From Mycolicibacterium sp. BiH015 (GTDB lineage: Bacteria > Actinomycetota > Actinomycetes > Mycobacteriales > Mycobacteriaceae): a stretch of DNA of 64,000 nt. Shown here in pieces: positions 46,056 to 58,703 of the stretch. Position numbers and translations under genes: made by a program. Location: assembly GCF_027706845.1 (NCBI RefSeq), contig NZ_JAQGCZ010000002.1:434001-498000 (forward strand), in the 5' to 3' direction. The first letter of the stretch is position 1. Every line of letters starts with the position of its first letter. Under the pieces are notes generated by a model. It did not search any database and was not told the DNA's origin. It was given only the letters and a program-made list of their open reading frames with translations.

Positions 46056-47294
46056 ATGAAATCGTGGCCGGCGCCGAACGTTCCGGTGCTGCCTGGGCGT
46101 GGGCCGCAGCTGCGGCTGTATGACAGTGCCGACCGGCAGGTGCGGCCGGTGAGTTCGGGCTCCACCGCGACGATGTACGTGTGCGGCATCACGCCGTACG
46201 ACGCGACACACCTCGGCCATGCGGCGACGTACCTGACGTTCGATCTGGTGAACCGAGTGTGGCGCGACGCCGAGCACGACGTGCACTACGTGCAGAACAT
46301 CACCGACGTCGACGATCCGCTGTTCGAACGCGCGCAGCGCGACGGTATCGGGTGGCGCGAACTCGGCGACCGCGAGACCGACCTGTTCCGCGAGGACATG
46401 GCCGCCCTGCGGGTACTGCCGCCCCGCGACTACGTCGCCGCCACCGAAGCCATCGCCGAAGTCGTCGAGCTCGTCGAGAAGATGCTCGCCTCCGGCGCGG
46501 CGTATGTCGTCGACGACCCGCAGTATCCGGACGTCTACTTCCGTGCCGGCGCCACCGTCCAGTTCGGCTACGAGTCGGGCTATGACCACGACACCATGGC
46601 CGCGCTGTTCGCCGAACGTGGCGGCGACCCCGACCGGCCAGGCAAGAGCGATCCGCTCGACGCGCTGCTGTGGCGCGCAGAGCGTCCCGACGAACCGAGC
46701 TGGCCTTCCCCGTTCGGGCCCGGCCGACCCGGCTGGCACGTCGAGTGCGCCGCCATCGCCATGAGCCGCATCGGCACCGTCCTCGACATCCAGGGCGGCG
46801 GTAGCGACCTGATCTTCCCGCATCACGAGTACTCCGCCGCGCACGCCGAATGTGTGTCGGGCGAAAGGCGTTTCGCGCGCCACTACGTCCACGCCGGGAT
46901 GATCGGCTGGGACGGCCACAAGATGTCCAAGAGCCGCGGCAACCTCGTGCTGGTGTCGCAGCTGCGCCGCGACGGAATCGACCCCGCCGCGATCAGGCTG
47001 GGCCTGTTTGCCGGCCACTATCGCGAGGACCGCTTCTGGAGCCCCGCCGTGCTCGACGAAGCACAGCAGCGTTTGTACCGGTGGCGCAGTGCGACGACGC
47101 TGGACGCCGCTCCTGATGCCGCCGACGTCCTCTCCCGGGTGCGCCGCTACCTCGCCGACGACCTCGACACTCCGAAAGCGCTTGCTGCTCTTGACGGTTG
47201 GGCTACCGATGCGCTGTCCTACGGAGGTCGTGACGCCGACGCGGGGCGCACGGTCGCAACCGCGGTGGACGCGCTGTTGGGAATTCAGCTCTAA
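46056..47294 (+). CDS. mshC: MshC: cysteine ligase of mycothiol biosynthesis
   Basis: MshC of 412 aa joins L-cysteine to glucosaminyl-inositol in mycothiol synthesis using ATP. It resembles cysteinyl-tRNA synthetase: HIGH-like ATHLGHA, zinc site C in [10 protein letters not shown] with [12 protein letters not shown] and [11 protein letters not shown], and the KMSKSRGN loop. It lacks the tRNA-binding C-terminus, so it is shorter than CysRS. ATG 46056 ([13 protein letters not shown]) matches the M. tuberculosis start MQSW. Confidence 0.97.
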   Translation: MKSWPAPNVPVLPGRGPQLRLYDSADRQVRPVSSGSTATMYVCGITPYDATHLGHAATYLTFDLVNRVWRDAEHDVHYVQNITDVDDPLFERAQRDGIGWRELGDRETDLFREDMAALRVLPPRDYVAATEAIAEVVELVEKMLASGAAYVVDDPQYPDVYFRAGATVQFGYESGYDHDTMAALFAERGGDPDRPGKSDPLDALLWRAERPDEPSWPSPFGPGRPGWHVECAAIAMSRIGTVLDIQGGGSDLIFPHHEYSAAHAECVSGERRFARHYVHAGMIGWDGHKMSKSRGNLVLVSQLRRDGIDPAAIRLGLFAGHYREDRFWSPAVLDEAQQRLYRWRSATTLDAAPDAADVLSRVRRYLADDLDTPKALAALDGWATDALSYGGRDADAGRTVATAVDALLGIQL

Positions 47295-47320
47295 CAGCGC
47301 CCCACGGGGTAGGTTTGGCC

Positions 47321-48199
47321 ATGCCTTCTGTGGCCGGAAAGACCGTGTTCATCACCGGCGGCGCCCGCGGTGTCGGTGCCGAGGTCGCGTCGCGGCTGCA
47401 CGCCAAGGGTGCCAACCTCGTGCTCACCGATCTCGACAAGCCGCCGCTGGCGCAACTGCGTGACCAGCTCGGGGTTGATCGGGTGCACACCGTCGTCGCC
47501 GACGTACGTGAGCTGTCGGCGATGAAGGACGCCGCCGCCAGTGCGGTCGACCGGTTCGGCGGCATCGACGTGGTCGTGGCCAACGCCGGAATCGCCTCCT
47601 ATGGCTCTGTTCTCACCGTGGATCCGGCTGCTTTCGCGACGTTGATGGACGTGAACATCACGGGCGTGTTCCACACGGTGCGCGCGACGCTGCCGTCGGT
47701 GATCGAACGGCGGGGCTACGTGCTGATCGTGTCGTCGCTGGCGGCGTATGCGGCGGCGCCCGGTCTGGCGGCGTACAACGCAACCAAGGCCGCGGTCGAG
47801 CAGTTCGCGAATGCGCTGCGCCTCGAGGTGGTCCACCGCGGGGTCGCGGTCGGGTCGGCGCACATGTCGTGGATCGACACCCCGATGGTCCGCGACGCCC
47901 GGGCCGACCTGTCCACCTTCGGCGAGATGATCGGCAAGCTGCCGTTCCCGCTGAACCAGACCACGTCGGTGCAGGACTGCGGTGAGGCGTTCGTGTCGGG
48001 CATCGAGAAGCGCAAACGGCAGGTCAACTGCCCCGCCTGGGTCGGACTCGTCCGATGGCTCAAACCTGTCCTGTCGACCCCGCTGGGCGAGCTGCCCGTC
48101 CTGAAGTTCGTGCCCGACCTCCTTCCACGGATGGACGCCGAAGTCGCAGCGCTGGGCCGGTCGCTGGGTCAGCGAACCAGAGATCTGGAGGAACGGTGA
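47321..48199 (+). CDS. Short-chain dehydrogenase/reductase (Rv2129c-like)
   Basis: SDR of 292 aa. Classical motifs: TVFITGGARGVGAEVA (T-G-x3-G-x-G), VVANAGIASYG (NAG), catalytic Ser in VLIVSSLAAYA and YNATK for Tyr/Lys. A C-terminal extension of about 50 aa includes a hydrophobic segment. Substrate is not predictable. ATG 47321 is used; a TTG six bases earlier is possible. Its stop overlaps the start of the lipoprotein gene (TGATG). Confidence 0.93.
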   Translation: MPSVAGKTVFITGGARGVGAEVASRLHAKGANLVLTDLDKPPLAQLRDQLGVDRVHTVVADVRELSAMKDAAASAVDRFGGIDVVVANAGIASYGSVLTVDPAAFATLMDVNITGVFHTVRATLPSVIERRGYVLIVSSLAAYAAAPGLAAYNATKAAVEQFANALRLEVVHRGVAVGSAHMSWIDTPMVRDARADLSTFGEMIGKLPFPLNQTTSVQDCGEAFVSGIEKRKRQVNCPAWVGLVRWLKPVLSTPLGELPVLKFVPDLLPRMDAEVAALGRSLGQRTRDLEER

Positions 48200-49647
48200 T
48201 GCCTTCGTTGCACCGCGTCGGCGTCCTGCTCGCCACTATCCTTCTGCTCGTGTCCTGCTCCACCGACGACACCGGCAAGGACGCCGAGTCCACGACGGCG
48301 GCACCGCCCCCCACCGAAGCGGCTGTCACCCCGGAGGAGGCGCGCGCCATCGCGAAAGAGGCCTACGTCTACGGCTTCCCGATGGTGGACAACTACCGCG
48401 TGCAGTACAGCTACTTCGTCGACAAGGAAGATCCGGAGTACAAGGGCGGGTGGAACGACGTCCACAACACCGCCCGCGTGTACACGCCCGCCGACACCGC
48501 GATCCAGACCCCGAACTCGGACACGCCGTACTCGGCCGTCGGCGCCGATCTGCGGACCGAGCCGCTGGTGTTGACGGTGCCGCCGATTCAGCAGGACCGC
48601 TACTACTCGCTGCAGTTCGTCGACGGGTACACCTACAACTTCGCCTACGTGGGCAGCCGCACCACCGGCAACGGCGGTGGGAAATATCTGCTGGCCGGGC
48701 CGAATTGGCGCGGAGAGAAGCCCGAGGGCATCGACGAGGTGATCCGGTCGGACACCGAGTTGGCCTTCGTGCTGTACCGCACCCAGCTCTTCGGACCCTC
48801 CGACCTCGGTGAGGTGGAGAAGATCCAGGCGGGTTACCAGGTGGCGCCGCTGTCGGTCCATCTCAACCAGGCCTCACCGGCCCCCGCACCGCCCATCGAC
48901 TTCGTGCCGCCGCTGACCGCCGACCAGCAGAAGACCTCACCGCAGTTCTTCGAGATCCTCGACTTCGTCATGCGATTCGCTCCGACACTCCCCGAGGAAG
49001 AAGAGCTTCGTTCGCGGTTCGCCAGGATCGGCCTCGGAGCTGACGGGGGCTTCGACGCCGATGCGCTGAGCCCTGAGATGCGCACCGCGGTCGAAGGGGG
49101 AATGGCTGACGCCTGGGCCGAGTTCAACGGCTTCAAGAAAGACAAGGTCGACACCGGTGAACTTGGCTCGGCGCAGTTCTTCGGCACGCGCGAGGACCTC
49201 AGGGGCAACTACCTCTACCGGATGGCGGGCGCGGTGCTCGGCATCTACGGCAACACGGCAGCCGAAGCCATCTATCCGGGCGCGTTCAACGATTCTGCGG
49301 GTGCCCCGCTCTCCGGCGCCAACAGATACGTCTACCGATTCCCGTCAGGGCGGTTGCCGCCGGTCAACGCGTTCTGGTCGCTGACGATGTACCAGCTGCC
49401 CGCCAGCCAGCTCGTCGAAAACCCGATTCAGCGGTACCTGATCAACTCGGCCATGCTGCCGAGCCTGGTCGCCGACCCCGACGGTGGTTACACCGTCTAC
49501 GTCCAGCACGAATCACCCGGTATCGAGAAGGAATCCAACTGGCTGCCCGCACCGGAGGGTCCGTTCGCGCTCGTGCTGCGGTTGTACTGGCCGAAACCGG
49601 ATGCCCTCAACGGCACGTGGAAGGCGCCGCAACCGCAGAAGGTCTAG
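48199..49647 (+). CDS. DUF1254/DUF1214 lipoprotein
   Basis: Lipoprotein of 482 aa; signal and lipobox LLLVSC (Cys near 20). The N-terminal half is DUF1254 (EEARAIAKEAYVYGFPMVDNYRVQY, TPNSDTPYSAVGADLRTEPLVL) and the C-terminal half is DUF1214 (ANRYVYRFPSGRLPPVNAFWSLTMY and a terminal LRLYWPKPDALNGTWKAP). Family proteins are widespread in environmental bacteria and have no assigned reaction. It ends by sharing CTAG with the convergent PAC2 gene. Confidence 0.92.
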   Translation: MPSLHRVGVLLATILLLVSCSTDDTGKDAESTTAAPPPTEAAVTPEEARAIAKEAYVYGFPMVDNYRVQYSYFVDKEDPEYKGGWNDVHNTARVYTPADTAIQTPNSDTPYSAVGADLRTEPLVLTVPPIQQDRYYSLQFVDGYTYNFAYVGSRTTGNGGGKYLLAGPNWRGEKPEGIDEVIRSDTELAFVLYRTQLFGPSDLGEVEKIQAGYQVAPLSVHLNQASPAPAPPIDFVPPLTADQQKTSPQFFEILDFVMRFAPTLPEEEELRSRFARIGLGADGGFDADALSPEMRTAVEGGMADAWAEFNGFKKDKVDTGELGSAQFFGTREDLRGNYLYRMAGAVLGIYGNTAAEAIYPGAFNDSAGAPLSGANRYVYRFPSGRLPPVNAFWSLTMYQLPASQLVENPIQRYLINSAMLPSLVADPDGGYTVYVQHESPGIEKESNWLPAPEGPFALVLRLYWPKPDALNGTWKAPQPQKV

Positions 49648-50522
49648 CGCCCGCGCCTGCGCAGGTAGCGCTCGAACTCCGCCGCCAGTGCATCGCCGTC
49701 GATCTTGCCCAGCGCCTCGTTCATGTCGACCTCGGCGTCGCCGCGTTCCTCCAGCGACTGGACATACTCGGCGATCTCTTCGTCCTCCGAGGTCATCTCG
49801 GTGACCGCCTGCTCCCACTCCTCAGCTTGGGCGGGCAGGTCGGCCAGCGGCACCTCGATGTCCAGGACGTCCTCGACCCGGCGCAGCAGCGCCACGGTCG
49901 CCTTCGGGTTCGGCGGCTGCGAGACGTAGTGCGGCACGGCGGCCCAGAACGTCACCGCGGGGATGCCGGCTTGTACGCAGGCGTCCTGGAACACGCCCGC
50001 GATTCCCGTCGGCCCCTCGTAGCGGGTCTCTTCCAGCCCGAACGTCTTCGCCGAGTCGGGCGAGTACGCCGCGCCGGACACCGGAACCGGGCGAGTGTGC
50101 GGCGTGTCGGCCAGCAGCGCGCCCAGGATGACGACGGTCTGCACGTTCAGCTTGTCGGCGATGGCCAGCAGTTCGGCACAGAAGGTCCGCCAGCGCATGT
50201 TGGGTTCCACGCCGTGCATCAGCACGATGTCGCGATCGCTGCCGGGCGGGCGGCAGTGCGAGATCCGCATCGACGGCCACACCAGCTCGCGGGTGACGCC
50301 GTCGACCTGCCTGATCACCGGCCGGTTGACCTGGTAGTCGTAGTACGACTCGTCGTCGATCTCGACGATGGTCTCCGCCTCCCAGATGGCGTCCAGGTGC
50401 TCCAGGGCATCGCTGGCGGCGTCACCGGCGTCATTCCAGCCCTCGAAGGCGGCGACGATGATCGTGTCGCGCAGGTCGGGCAGGTCGGATCGCTTCGGAC
50501 CGCCGAAATCCGAGGGAGTCAC
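49644..50522 (-). CDS. PAC2-family (proteasome assembly chaperone-like) protein
   Basis: PAC2 family, 292 aa, similar to M. tuberculosis Rv2125. It starts with GTG 50522: TPSDFGGPKRSDLPDLRDTIIVAAFEGWNDAGDAAS in parts. The fold is alpha/beta; the family is distantly related to the eukaryotic proteasome assembly chaperone PAC2. Mycobacteria have a proteasome, but a role there is not established. An acidic helical C-terminus is seen (EMTSEDEEIAEYVQSLEERGDAEVDMNEA). An ATG at 50612 would extend into a low-complexity stretch. Confidence 0.9.
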   Translation of the reverse strand: MTPSDFGGPKRSDLPDLRDTIIVAAFEGWNDAGDAASDALEHLDAIWEAETIVEIDDESYYDYQVNRPVIRQVDGVTRELVWPSMRISHCRPPGSDRDIVLMHGVEPNMRWRTFCAELLAIADKLNVQTVVILGALLADTPHTRPVPVSGAAYSPDSAKTFGLEETRYEGPTGIAGVFQDACVQAGIPAVTFWAAVPHYVSQPPNPKATVALLRRVEDVLDIEVPLADLPAQAEEWEQAVTEMTSEDEEIAEYVQSLEERGDAEVDMNEALGKIDGDALAAEFERYLRRRGR

Positions 50523-50848
50523 CAGGCCAGCGTAAGCCCTGTCCGGGGTCGATGACGGGCATCGACCCACCCCTGCGTCGCGCAGCGGCACAAACGCGGT
50601 CGCTGCGGACACGGTCGGGGTGAAATACGTTCGGCGGCAGCCTGGTTAATCTTGATACGTATGTCATCGCCGCTGTGGTCTGTGACTTGTTCGGATTGCA
50701 GCGAGAAGTGGGCGTCCAGACGTCGATCTGGTGACGACGTAGACTTTTCACCGTCGAGAGGCGTTGCAACGGCTGTCGGGGGCAAACTTCCCGGTATCCG
50801 CCACGCTCGGCAGAGTCAAGGACGCCTTCCGTTACGGAAGGAGTGTTG
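50523..50848 (+). other. metH upstream intergenic region, 326 bp
   Basis: No convincing coding sequence. It contains the divergent promoters of PAC2 and metH and the hairpin described below. I see no B12 box (GCCACTG) and cannot support a cobalamin riboswitch. TTGATACGTATG at about 50652 is AT-rich and may include promoter elements. Confidence 0.5.
50825..50841 (+). promoter_or_regulatory. Hairpin covering the metH ribosome-binding site
   Basis: CCTTCCG-TTA-CGGAAGG: perfect 7-bp arms with a 3-base loop directly before the metH start. The 3' arm contains GGAAGG, the start of the AAGGAG ribosome-binding site, so folding would hide it. It may control translation. Confidence 0.5.
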
Positions 50849-54616
<3,768 letters not shown>

Positions 54617-54715
54617 ACCCGCCCGAAGCAGGACGGTTTCGGGTGCGGGACTTCGACTTTCGGGACCGTGCGGCGCGGTTGGCGCGAGGAGGCCGCCGCG
54701 TGCCAGAATGGCTGC

Positions 54716-55399
54716 GTGCGAGCGGTGCTGTGGGACATGGACGGAACGCTCGTCGACTCCGAAAAGCTGTGGGATGTGTCACTTTCGGCGCTCTACGCGT
54801 CTTACGGCGCCTCGATGAGCCGCGAGACCAGGACCGCGCTGGTCGGGGCGTCGGCCGAAGAGACCATGGTCACGGTGTACTCCGAGATCGGCCTCGAGCC
54901 CGATCCGGCGGCGATGGCGGAATCGATCCGGTGGCTGCACGACCACACCGCCAGGTTGTTCGACGACGGCCTGCCGTGGTGCCCGGGGGCGCGCGAGATG
55001 CTGGACGCCCTTGCGGCAGAACGCACTCCGATGGCTCTGGTGACCAACACCGCCCGTCCGTTGGCCGAGCGGGCACTCAACAGCATTGGCCGCCACTACT
55101 TCTCGATCACCGTGTGTGGTGACGAGGTGCCCAGCGGAAAGCCGGCGCCTGACCCCTACCTGCGGGCGGCAGAACTGCTCGACCTCGACCCGGCGGACTG
55201 TCTGGCCGTCGAAGACTCGGTGACGGGTACCGCGGCCGCCGAGAAGGCCGGCTGCGCTGTGCTCGTGGTGCCCAACGATGTCCCGGTGCCGGGAGGTCTG
55301 CGCCGTCGCCACGTCAGCTCGCTGGCCGAACTCGACGTCGATGGCCTGCGCCGGGTCTATGCCGAGATCGACCGCGAATTGCGCGAACGCACCGCCTGA
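54716..55399 (+). CDS. HAD-superfamily phosphatase (beta-phosphoglucomutase-like)
   Basis: HAD hydrolase of 227 aa. Motif I: AVLWDMDGTLVDSE (nucleophile and acid Asp), motif II MALVTNTARP, motif III Lys in GDEVPSGKPAPDPYL and motif IV CLAVEDSVTG. Cap type C1, as in phosphoglycolate phosphatases and beta-PGM-like enzymes; the substrate is not determined. GTG 54716 (VRAVLWDMDG) gives the usual start just before motif I. It follows metH in the same direction. Confidence 0.92.
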   Translation: MRAVLWDMDGTLVDSEKLWDVSLSALYASYGASMSRETRTALVGASAEETMVTVYSEIGLEPDPAAMAESIRWLHDHTARLFDDGLPWCPGAREMLDALAAERTPMALVTNTARPLAERALNSIGRHYFSITVCGDEVPSGKPAPDPYLRAAELLDLDPADCLAVEDSVTGTAAAEKAGCAVLVVPNDVPVPGGLRRRHVSSLAELDVDGLRRVYAEIDRELRERTA

Positions 55400-55461
55400 C
55401 AAACGCATAGACAGGCTCACTTGCGGGAACACCCCCGGCGATAAGTGTTCGAGTGCTTGAA

Positions 55462-55477
55462 TGTGATTCGTATCACG
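55462..55477 (+). promoter_or_regulatory. CRP-type binding site upstream of sugar transporter
   Basis: TGTGA-TTCGTA-TCACG matches the mycobacterial CRP consensus TGTGA-N6-TCACA with one terminal mismatch. It lies 24 bp before the transporter ATG and probably overlaps promoter or leader, which would favour repression; activation is possible if the transcript starts elsewhere. Confidence 0.6.
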
Positions 55478-55501
55478 CAACGGTGCGGGAAAGGTCGTCG
55501 C

Positions 55502-56980
55502 ATGGCCGGTCAAGGTGGTCCAGTCGGGGAGAGCCCCGAGATCTTCGAAGAAGGCCAGGACTTTTCGTCCGGCAAGACCGCGGTCAGGATCGCGTCGGTG
55601 GCCGCGCTCGGCGGCCTGCTGTTCGGCTACGACAGCGCGGTGATCAACGGCGCCGTGTCGTCGATCGAGAAGACGTTCGAGATCGGCAACGCAGAGCTCG
55701 GTTTCGCGGTGGCGTCCGCCCTGCTCGGCGCCGCGGCCGGCGCCATGACCGCGGGCCGTATCGCCGACAGGATCGGCCGCATCGCGGTGATGAAGATCGC
55801 GGCGGTGCTGTTCCTGATCAGCGCGATCGGCACCGGCTTCGCCCACGAGGTGTGGACTGTCGTGCTGTTTCGCATCGTGGGTGGCATCGGCGTCGGTGTC
55901 GCCTCGGTGATCGCGCCGGCCTACATCGCCGAGACCTCGCCGCCCGGCATCCGCGGCCGGCTCGGATCATTGCAGCAGCTGGCCATCGTGTCCGGCATCT
56001 TCGCGTCGTTCGCGGTGAACTGGGTCCTGCAGAACCTGGCCGCCGACAACGATCCGATGAACGATCTGTGGTTGGGTATCGAGGCATGGCGATGGATGTT
56101 CCTCGCCATGGCCATTCCTGCGGTCCTGTATGGTGCGCTGGCCTTCACCATTCCCGAGTCGCCTCGTTATCTTGTTGCCAGCCACCGGATTCCGGAAGCC
56201 CGCCGGGTGCTGACCAAGTTGCTCGGCCAGAAGAACCTCGAGATCACCATCACGCGCATCCGCGAGACCTTGGAGCGTGAGGACAAGCCGTCCTGGCGGG
56301 ACATGCGCAAGCCGACGGGCGGGATCTACGGCATCGTGTGGGTCGGCCTCGGGCTGTCCATCTTCCAGCAGTTCGTCGGCATCAACGTGATCTTCTACTA
56401 CAGCAACGTGCTGTGGCAGGCGGTCGGTTTCAGCGCCGACGAGTCGGCGATCTACACCTTGATCACATCGGTCATCAATGTGTTGACCACGCTGATCGCG
56501 ATCGCGCTGATCGACAAGATCGGCCGTAAGCCGCTGCTGCTCATCGGATCTTCAGGCATGGCGGTCACCCTGATCACCATGGCGGTGATCTTCGCCAACG
56601 CGACGGTGAACCCCGACGGCACCCCGAGCCTGCCCGGCGCGTCCGGTGTGATCGCGTTGATCGCGGCGAACCTCTTCGTGGTGGCGTTCGGCATGTCGTG
56701 GGGCCCGGTCGTGTGGGTGCTGCTCGGCGAGATGTTCCCCAACCGGATCCGCGCCGCCGCGCTCGGCCTGGCCGCCGCGGGACAGTGGGCGGCCAACTGG
56801 CTGATCACGGTCACATTCCCCGGTCTGCGCGAGCACCTCGGCCTCGCCTACGGCTTCTACGGGCTGTGCGCCGTCCTGTCGGGCCTGTTCGTGTGGAAGT
56901 GGGTCATGGAGACGAAGGGCGTGTCGCTGGAGGACATGCACGGCGAGATCCTGCGCGAGGACAAGGCCTCGGCGAACTGA
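55502..56980 (+). CDS. MFS sugar:proton symporter
   Basis: Sugar porter of 492 aa, 12 helices. Sugar-porter signatures: GGLLFGYDSAVINGAV (helix 1), RIADRIGR (loop 2-3), RIVGGIGVGVASVIAPAYIAE (PESPR region upstream), PESPRYLVAS at the end of the first half, QQFVGINVIFYYSNVLW in helix 7 and GPVVWVLLGEMFPNRIRAAAL (helix 10-11). Transports a hexose or pentose, as XylE/GalP do. ATG 55502 is chosen; an upstream frame lacks a signal. A CRP-like site precedes it. Confidence 0.95.
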   Translation: MAGQGGPVGESPEIFEEGQDFSSGKTAVRIASVAALGGLLFGYDSAVINGAVSSIEKTFEIGNAELGFAVASALLGAAAGAMTAGRIADRIGRIAVMKIAAVLFLISAIGTGFAHEVWTVVLFRIVGGIGVGVASVIAPAYIAETSPPGIRGRLGSLQQLAIVSGIFASFAVNWVLQNLAADNDPMNDLWLGIEAWRWMFLAMAIPAVLYGALAFTIPESPRYLVASHRIPEARRVLTKLLGQKNLEITITRIRETLEREDKPSWRDMRKPTGGIYGIVWVGLGLSIFQQFVGINVIFYYSNVLWQAVGFSADESAIYTLITSVINVLTTLIAIALIDKIGRKPLLLIGSSGMAVTLITMAVIFANATVNPDGTPSLPGASGVIALIAANLFVVAFGMSWGPVVWVLLGEMFPNRIRAAALGLAAAGQWAANWLITVTFPGLREHLGLAYGFYGLCAVLSGLFVWKWVMETKGVSLEDMHGEILREDKASAN

Positions 56981-57016
56981 GCGCGCGCCGGGCGATGGCA
57001 AACCGGTTGCCCCGGC

Positions 57017-57298
57017 GTGACAGAATCGCCAAACGTGAAGACCTTCGATGCGCTGTTCGCCGAGTTGAGCGAACGGGCACGCACACGTCCTGCCGGTAGC
57101 GGAACCGTCGCCGCTCTCGACGGCGGCGTGCACGGCATCGGCAAGAAGATCCTCGAGGAAGCCGGCGAGGTGTGGCTGGCCGCCGAACACGAGAGCGACG
57201 ACGCCCTCGCCGAGGAGATCAGCCAGCTGCTCTATTGGACGCAGGTGCTGATGCTCTCGCGTGGCCTCTCCCTCGACGACGTGTACGGAAAGCTCTGA
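57017..57298 (+). CDS. hisE: Phosphoribosyl-ATP pyrophosphatase HisE
   Basis: HisE of 93 aa hydrolyses phosphoribosyl-ATP, the second histidine step. MazG-like fold with [31 protein letters not shown], which supplies the metal-binding Glu/Asp. GTG 57017 gives 93 aa and the offset of the M. tuberculosis protein (KTFD at residue 8). The hisG start is 2 bp after the stop codon; the two form an operon. Confidence 0.96.
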   Translation: MTESPNVKTFDALFAELSERARTRPAGSGTVAALDGGVHGIGKKILEEAGEVWLAAEHESDDALAEEISQLLYWTQVLMLSRGLSLDDVYGKL

Positions 57299-57299
57299 C

Positions 57300-58145
57300 A
57301 TGCTCAGGGTCGCCGTCCCCAACAAGGGGGCGCTCAGCGAATCGGCCTCGGAGATCCTCTCGGAGGCCGGCTACCGCCGCCGCACCGATCCCAAGGACCT
57401 GACCGTCGTCGACCCGGCGAACAACGTCGAATTCTTCTTCCTGCGGCCCAAGGACATCGCGATCTATGTGGGCTCCGGCGAACTGGATCTCGGGATCACC
57501 GGCCGTGATCTCGCCGCCGACGCCGACGCCCCGGTGCGCGAACGGCTGGCGCTGGGCTTCGGCTCATCGACCTTCCGCTACGCCGCACCGGCGGGCCAGG
57601 ACTGGCAGATCGCCGACCTGGCCGGCAAGCGGATCGCCACCGCCTACCCCAATCTGGTCCGTAAAGACCTGTCCGACAAGGGAATCGAGGCCACAGTGAT
57701 CCGCCTCGACGGTGCTGTGGAGATTTCCATCCAACTCGGCGTGGCCGATGTCATCGCCGACATCGTCGGTTCCGGACGCACCCTCGGGCTGCACAACCTG
57801 GTGGCGTTCGGCGAATCGCTGTGTGACTCCGAAGCCATCCTGATCGAGCGGGCCGACTCCGAGGCCGATCCCGCGCGCGATCAGCTGGCCGCCCGCGTGC
57901 AGGGCGTCGTGTTCGGGCAGCAGTACCTGATGCTCGACTACGACTGCCCCCGCACCGCGCTGGAGAAGGCCACCGCGGTCACGCCGGGCCTCGAATCACC
58001 GACCATCGCACCACTGGCCGACCCCGCGTGGGTTGCGGTGCGCGCCCTGGTTCCGCGGCGGGACGTCAACGCGATCATGGACGAGCTCGCGGCGATCGGC
58101 GCGAAGGCCATTCTGGCCTCCGACATCCGCTTTTGCCGGTTCTGA
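57300..58145 (+). CDS. hisG: ATP phosphoribosyltransferase HisG, long form
   Basis: HisG of 281 aa, the first histidine enzyme, joins PRPP and ATP. It starts [19 protein letters not shown] with AVPNKG; the PRPP loop is [15 protein letters not shown]. The C-terminal ACT-like regulatory domain (~210-281) with [27 protein letters not shown] in parts marks the long, histidine-inhibited form. It directly follows hisE. Confidence 0.97.
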   Translation: MLRVAVPNKGALSESASEILSEAGYRRRTDPKDLTVVDPANNVEFFFLRPKDIAIYVGSGELDLGITGRDLAADADAPVRERLALGFGSSTFRYAAPAGQDWQIADLAGKRIATAYPNLVRKDLSDKGIEATVIRLDGAVEISIQLGVADVIADIVGSGRTLGLHNLVAFGESLCDSEAILIERADSEADPARDQLAARVQGVVFGQQYLMLDYDCPRTALEKATAVTPGLESPTIAPLADPAWVAVRALVPRRDVNAIMDELAAIGAKAILASDIRFCRF

Positions 58146-58213
58146 TCTAGACCGCTCATCGCGCCGCTGCGCGTGTTAGCGTCGCCGATGTCCATCCACC
58201 CCACGGAGGTTCG

Positions 58214-58696
58214 ATGACGCAGGTTCTCGCCCTCGTTCTGGCCTTGTTGATCGGTGTGATCGCCGGCTCGCGCGCGATGACGGCACCCGCCGTCGTGGCG
58301 TGGGGTGCCATGCTCGGCTGGATCGACGTCACCGACAAGTGGTCGGAATGGGTGGCACATCCCATCACCGTCACGGTGCTGACCATCCTGCTCGTCGGCG
58401 AGCTGATCACCGACCAGTTACCCAAGACCCCGAGCCGAAAAGTGCCGGCGCAGTTCATCACCCGGCTCGTCACCGGCGGCTTCTCCGGGGCTGTCATCGG
58501 AAGCGCGTTCTTCCACACGTTCTCCGCCACCGGCGCAGGTGTTGTCGGTGCCGTGCTCGGCACGCTGGCCGGTGCAGCGCTTCGCGCCAAACTGTTCGAG
58601 TCCAACAACGGAAACGACCGTCCCGGAGCGTTCACCGAAGACGTCATCGCCGTCGGCGGTGGCTTCCTCGTCGCCTTCCTCGTCAGCCTGGTCTAG
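58214..58696 (+). CDS. DUF4126-like integral membrane protein
   Basis: Membrane protein of 160 aa similar to Rv2120c, with about four hydrophobic stretches (1-20, 55-68, 90-125, 145-160). GSRAMTAPAVVAWGAMLGW and QLPKTPSRKVPAQFITRLVTGG are the recognisable segments. GGAGGTTCG precedes the ATG. Function unknown. Confidence 0.88.
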   Translation: MTQVLALVLALLIGVIAGSRAMTAPAVVAWGAMLGWIDVTDKWSEWVAHPITVTVLTILLVGELITDQLPKTPSRKVPAQFITRLVTGGFSGAVIGSAFFHTFSATGAGVVGAVLGTLAGAALRAKLFESNNGNDRPGAFTEDVIAVGGGFLVAFLVSLV

Positions 58697-58703
58697 GCGA
58701 CTG

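Noticed and set aside
44865..47018. 717-residue minus-strand frame across the SCO1664-like gene, cysQ and mshC
   Set aside because: Shadow of three well-identified plus-strand genes.
50640..50842. Cobalamin or SAH riboswitch before metH
   Set aside because: No B12 box and no match to the SAH riboswitch core that I can identify; only the short hairpin is supported.
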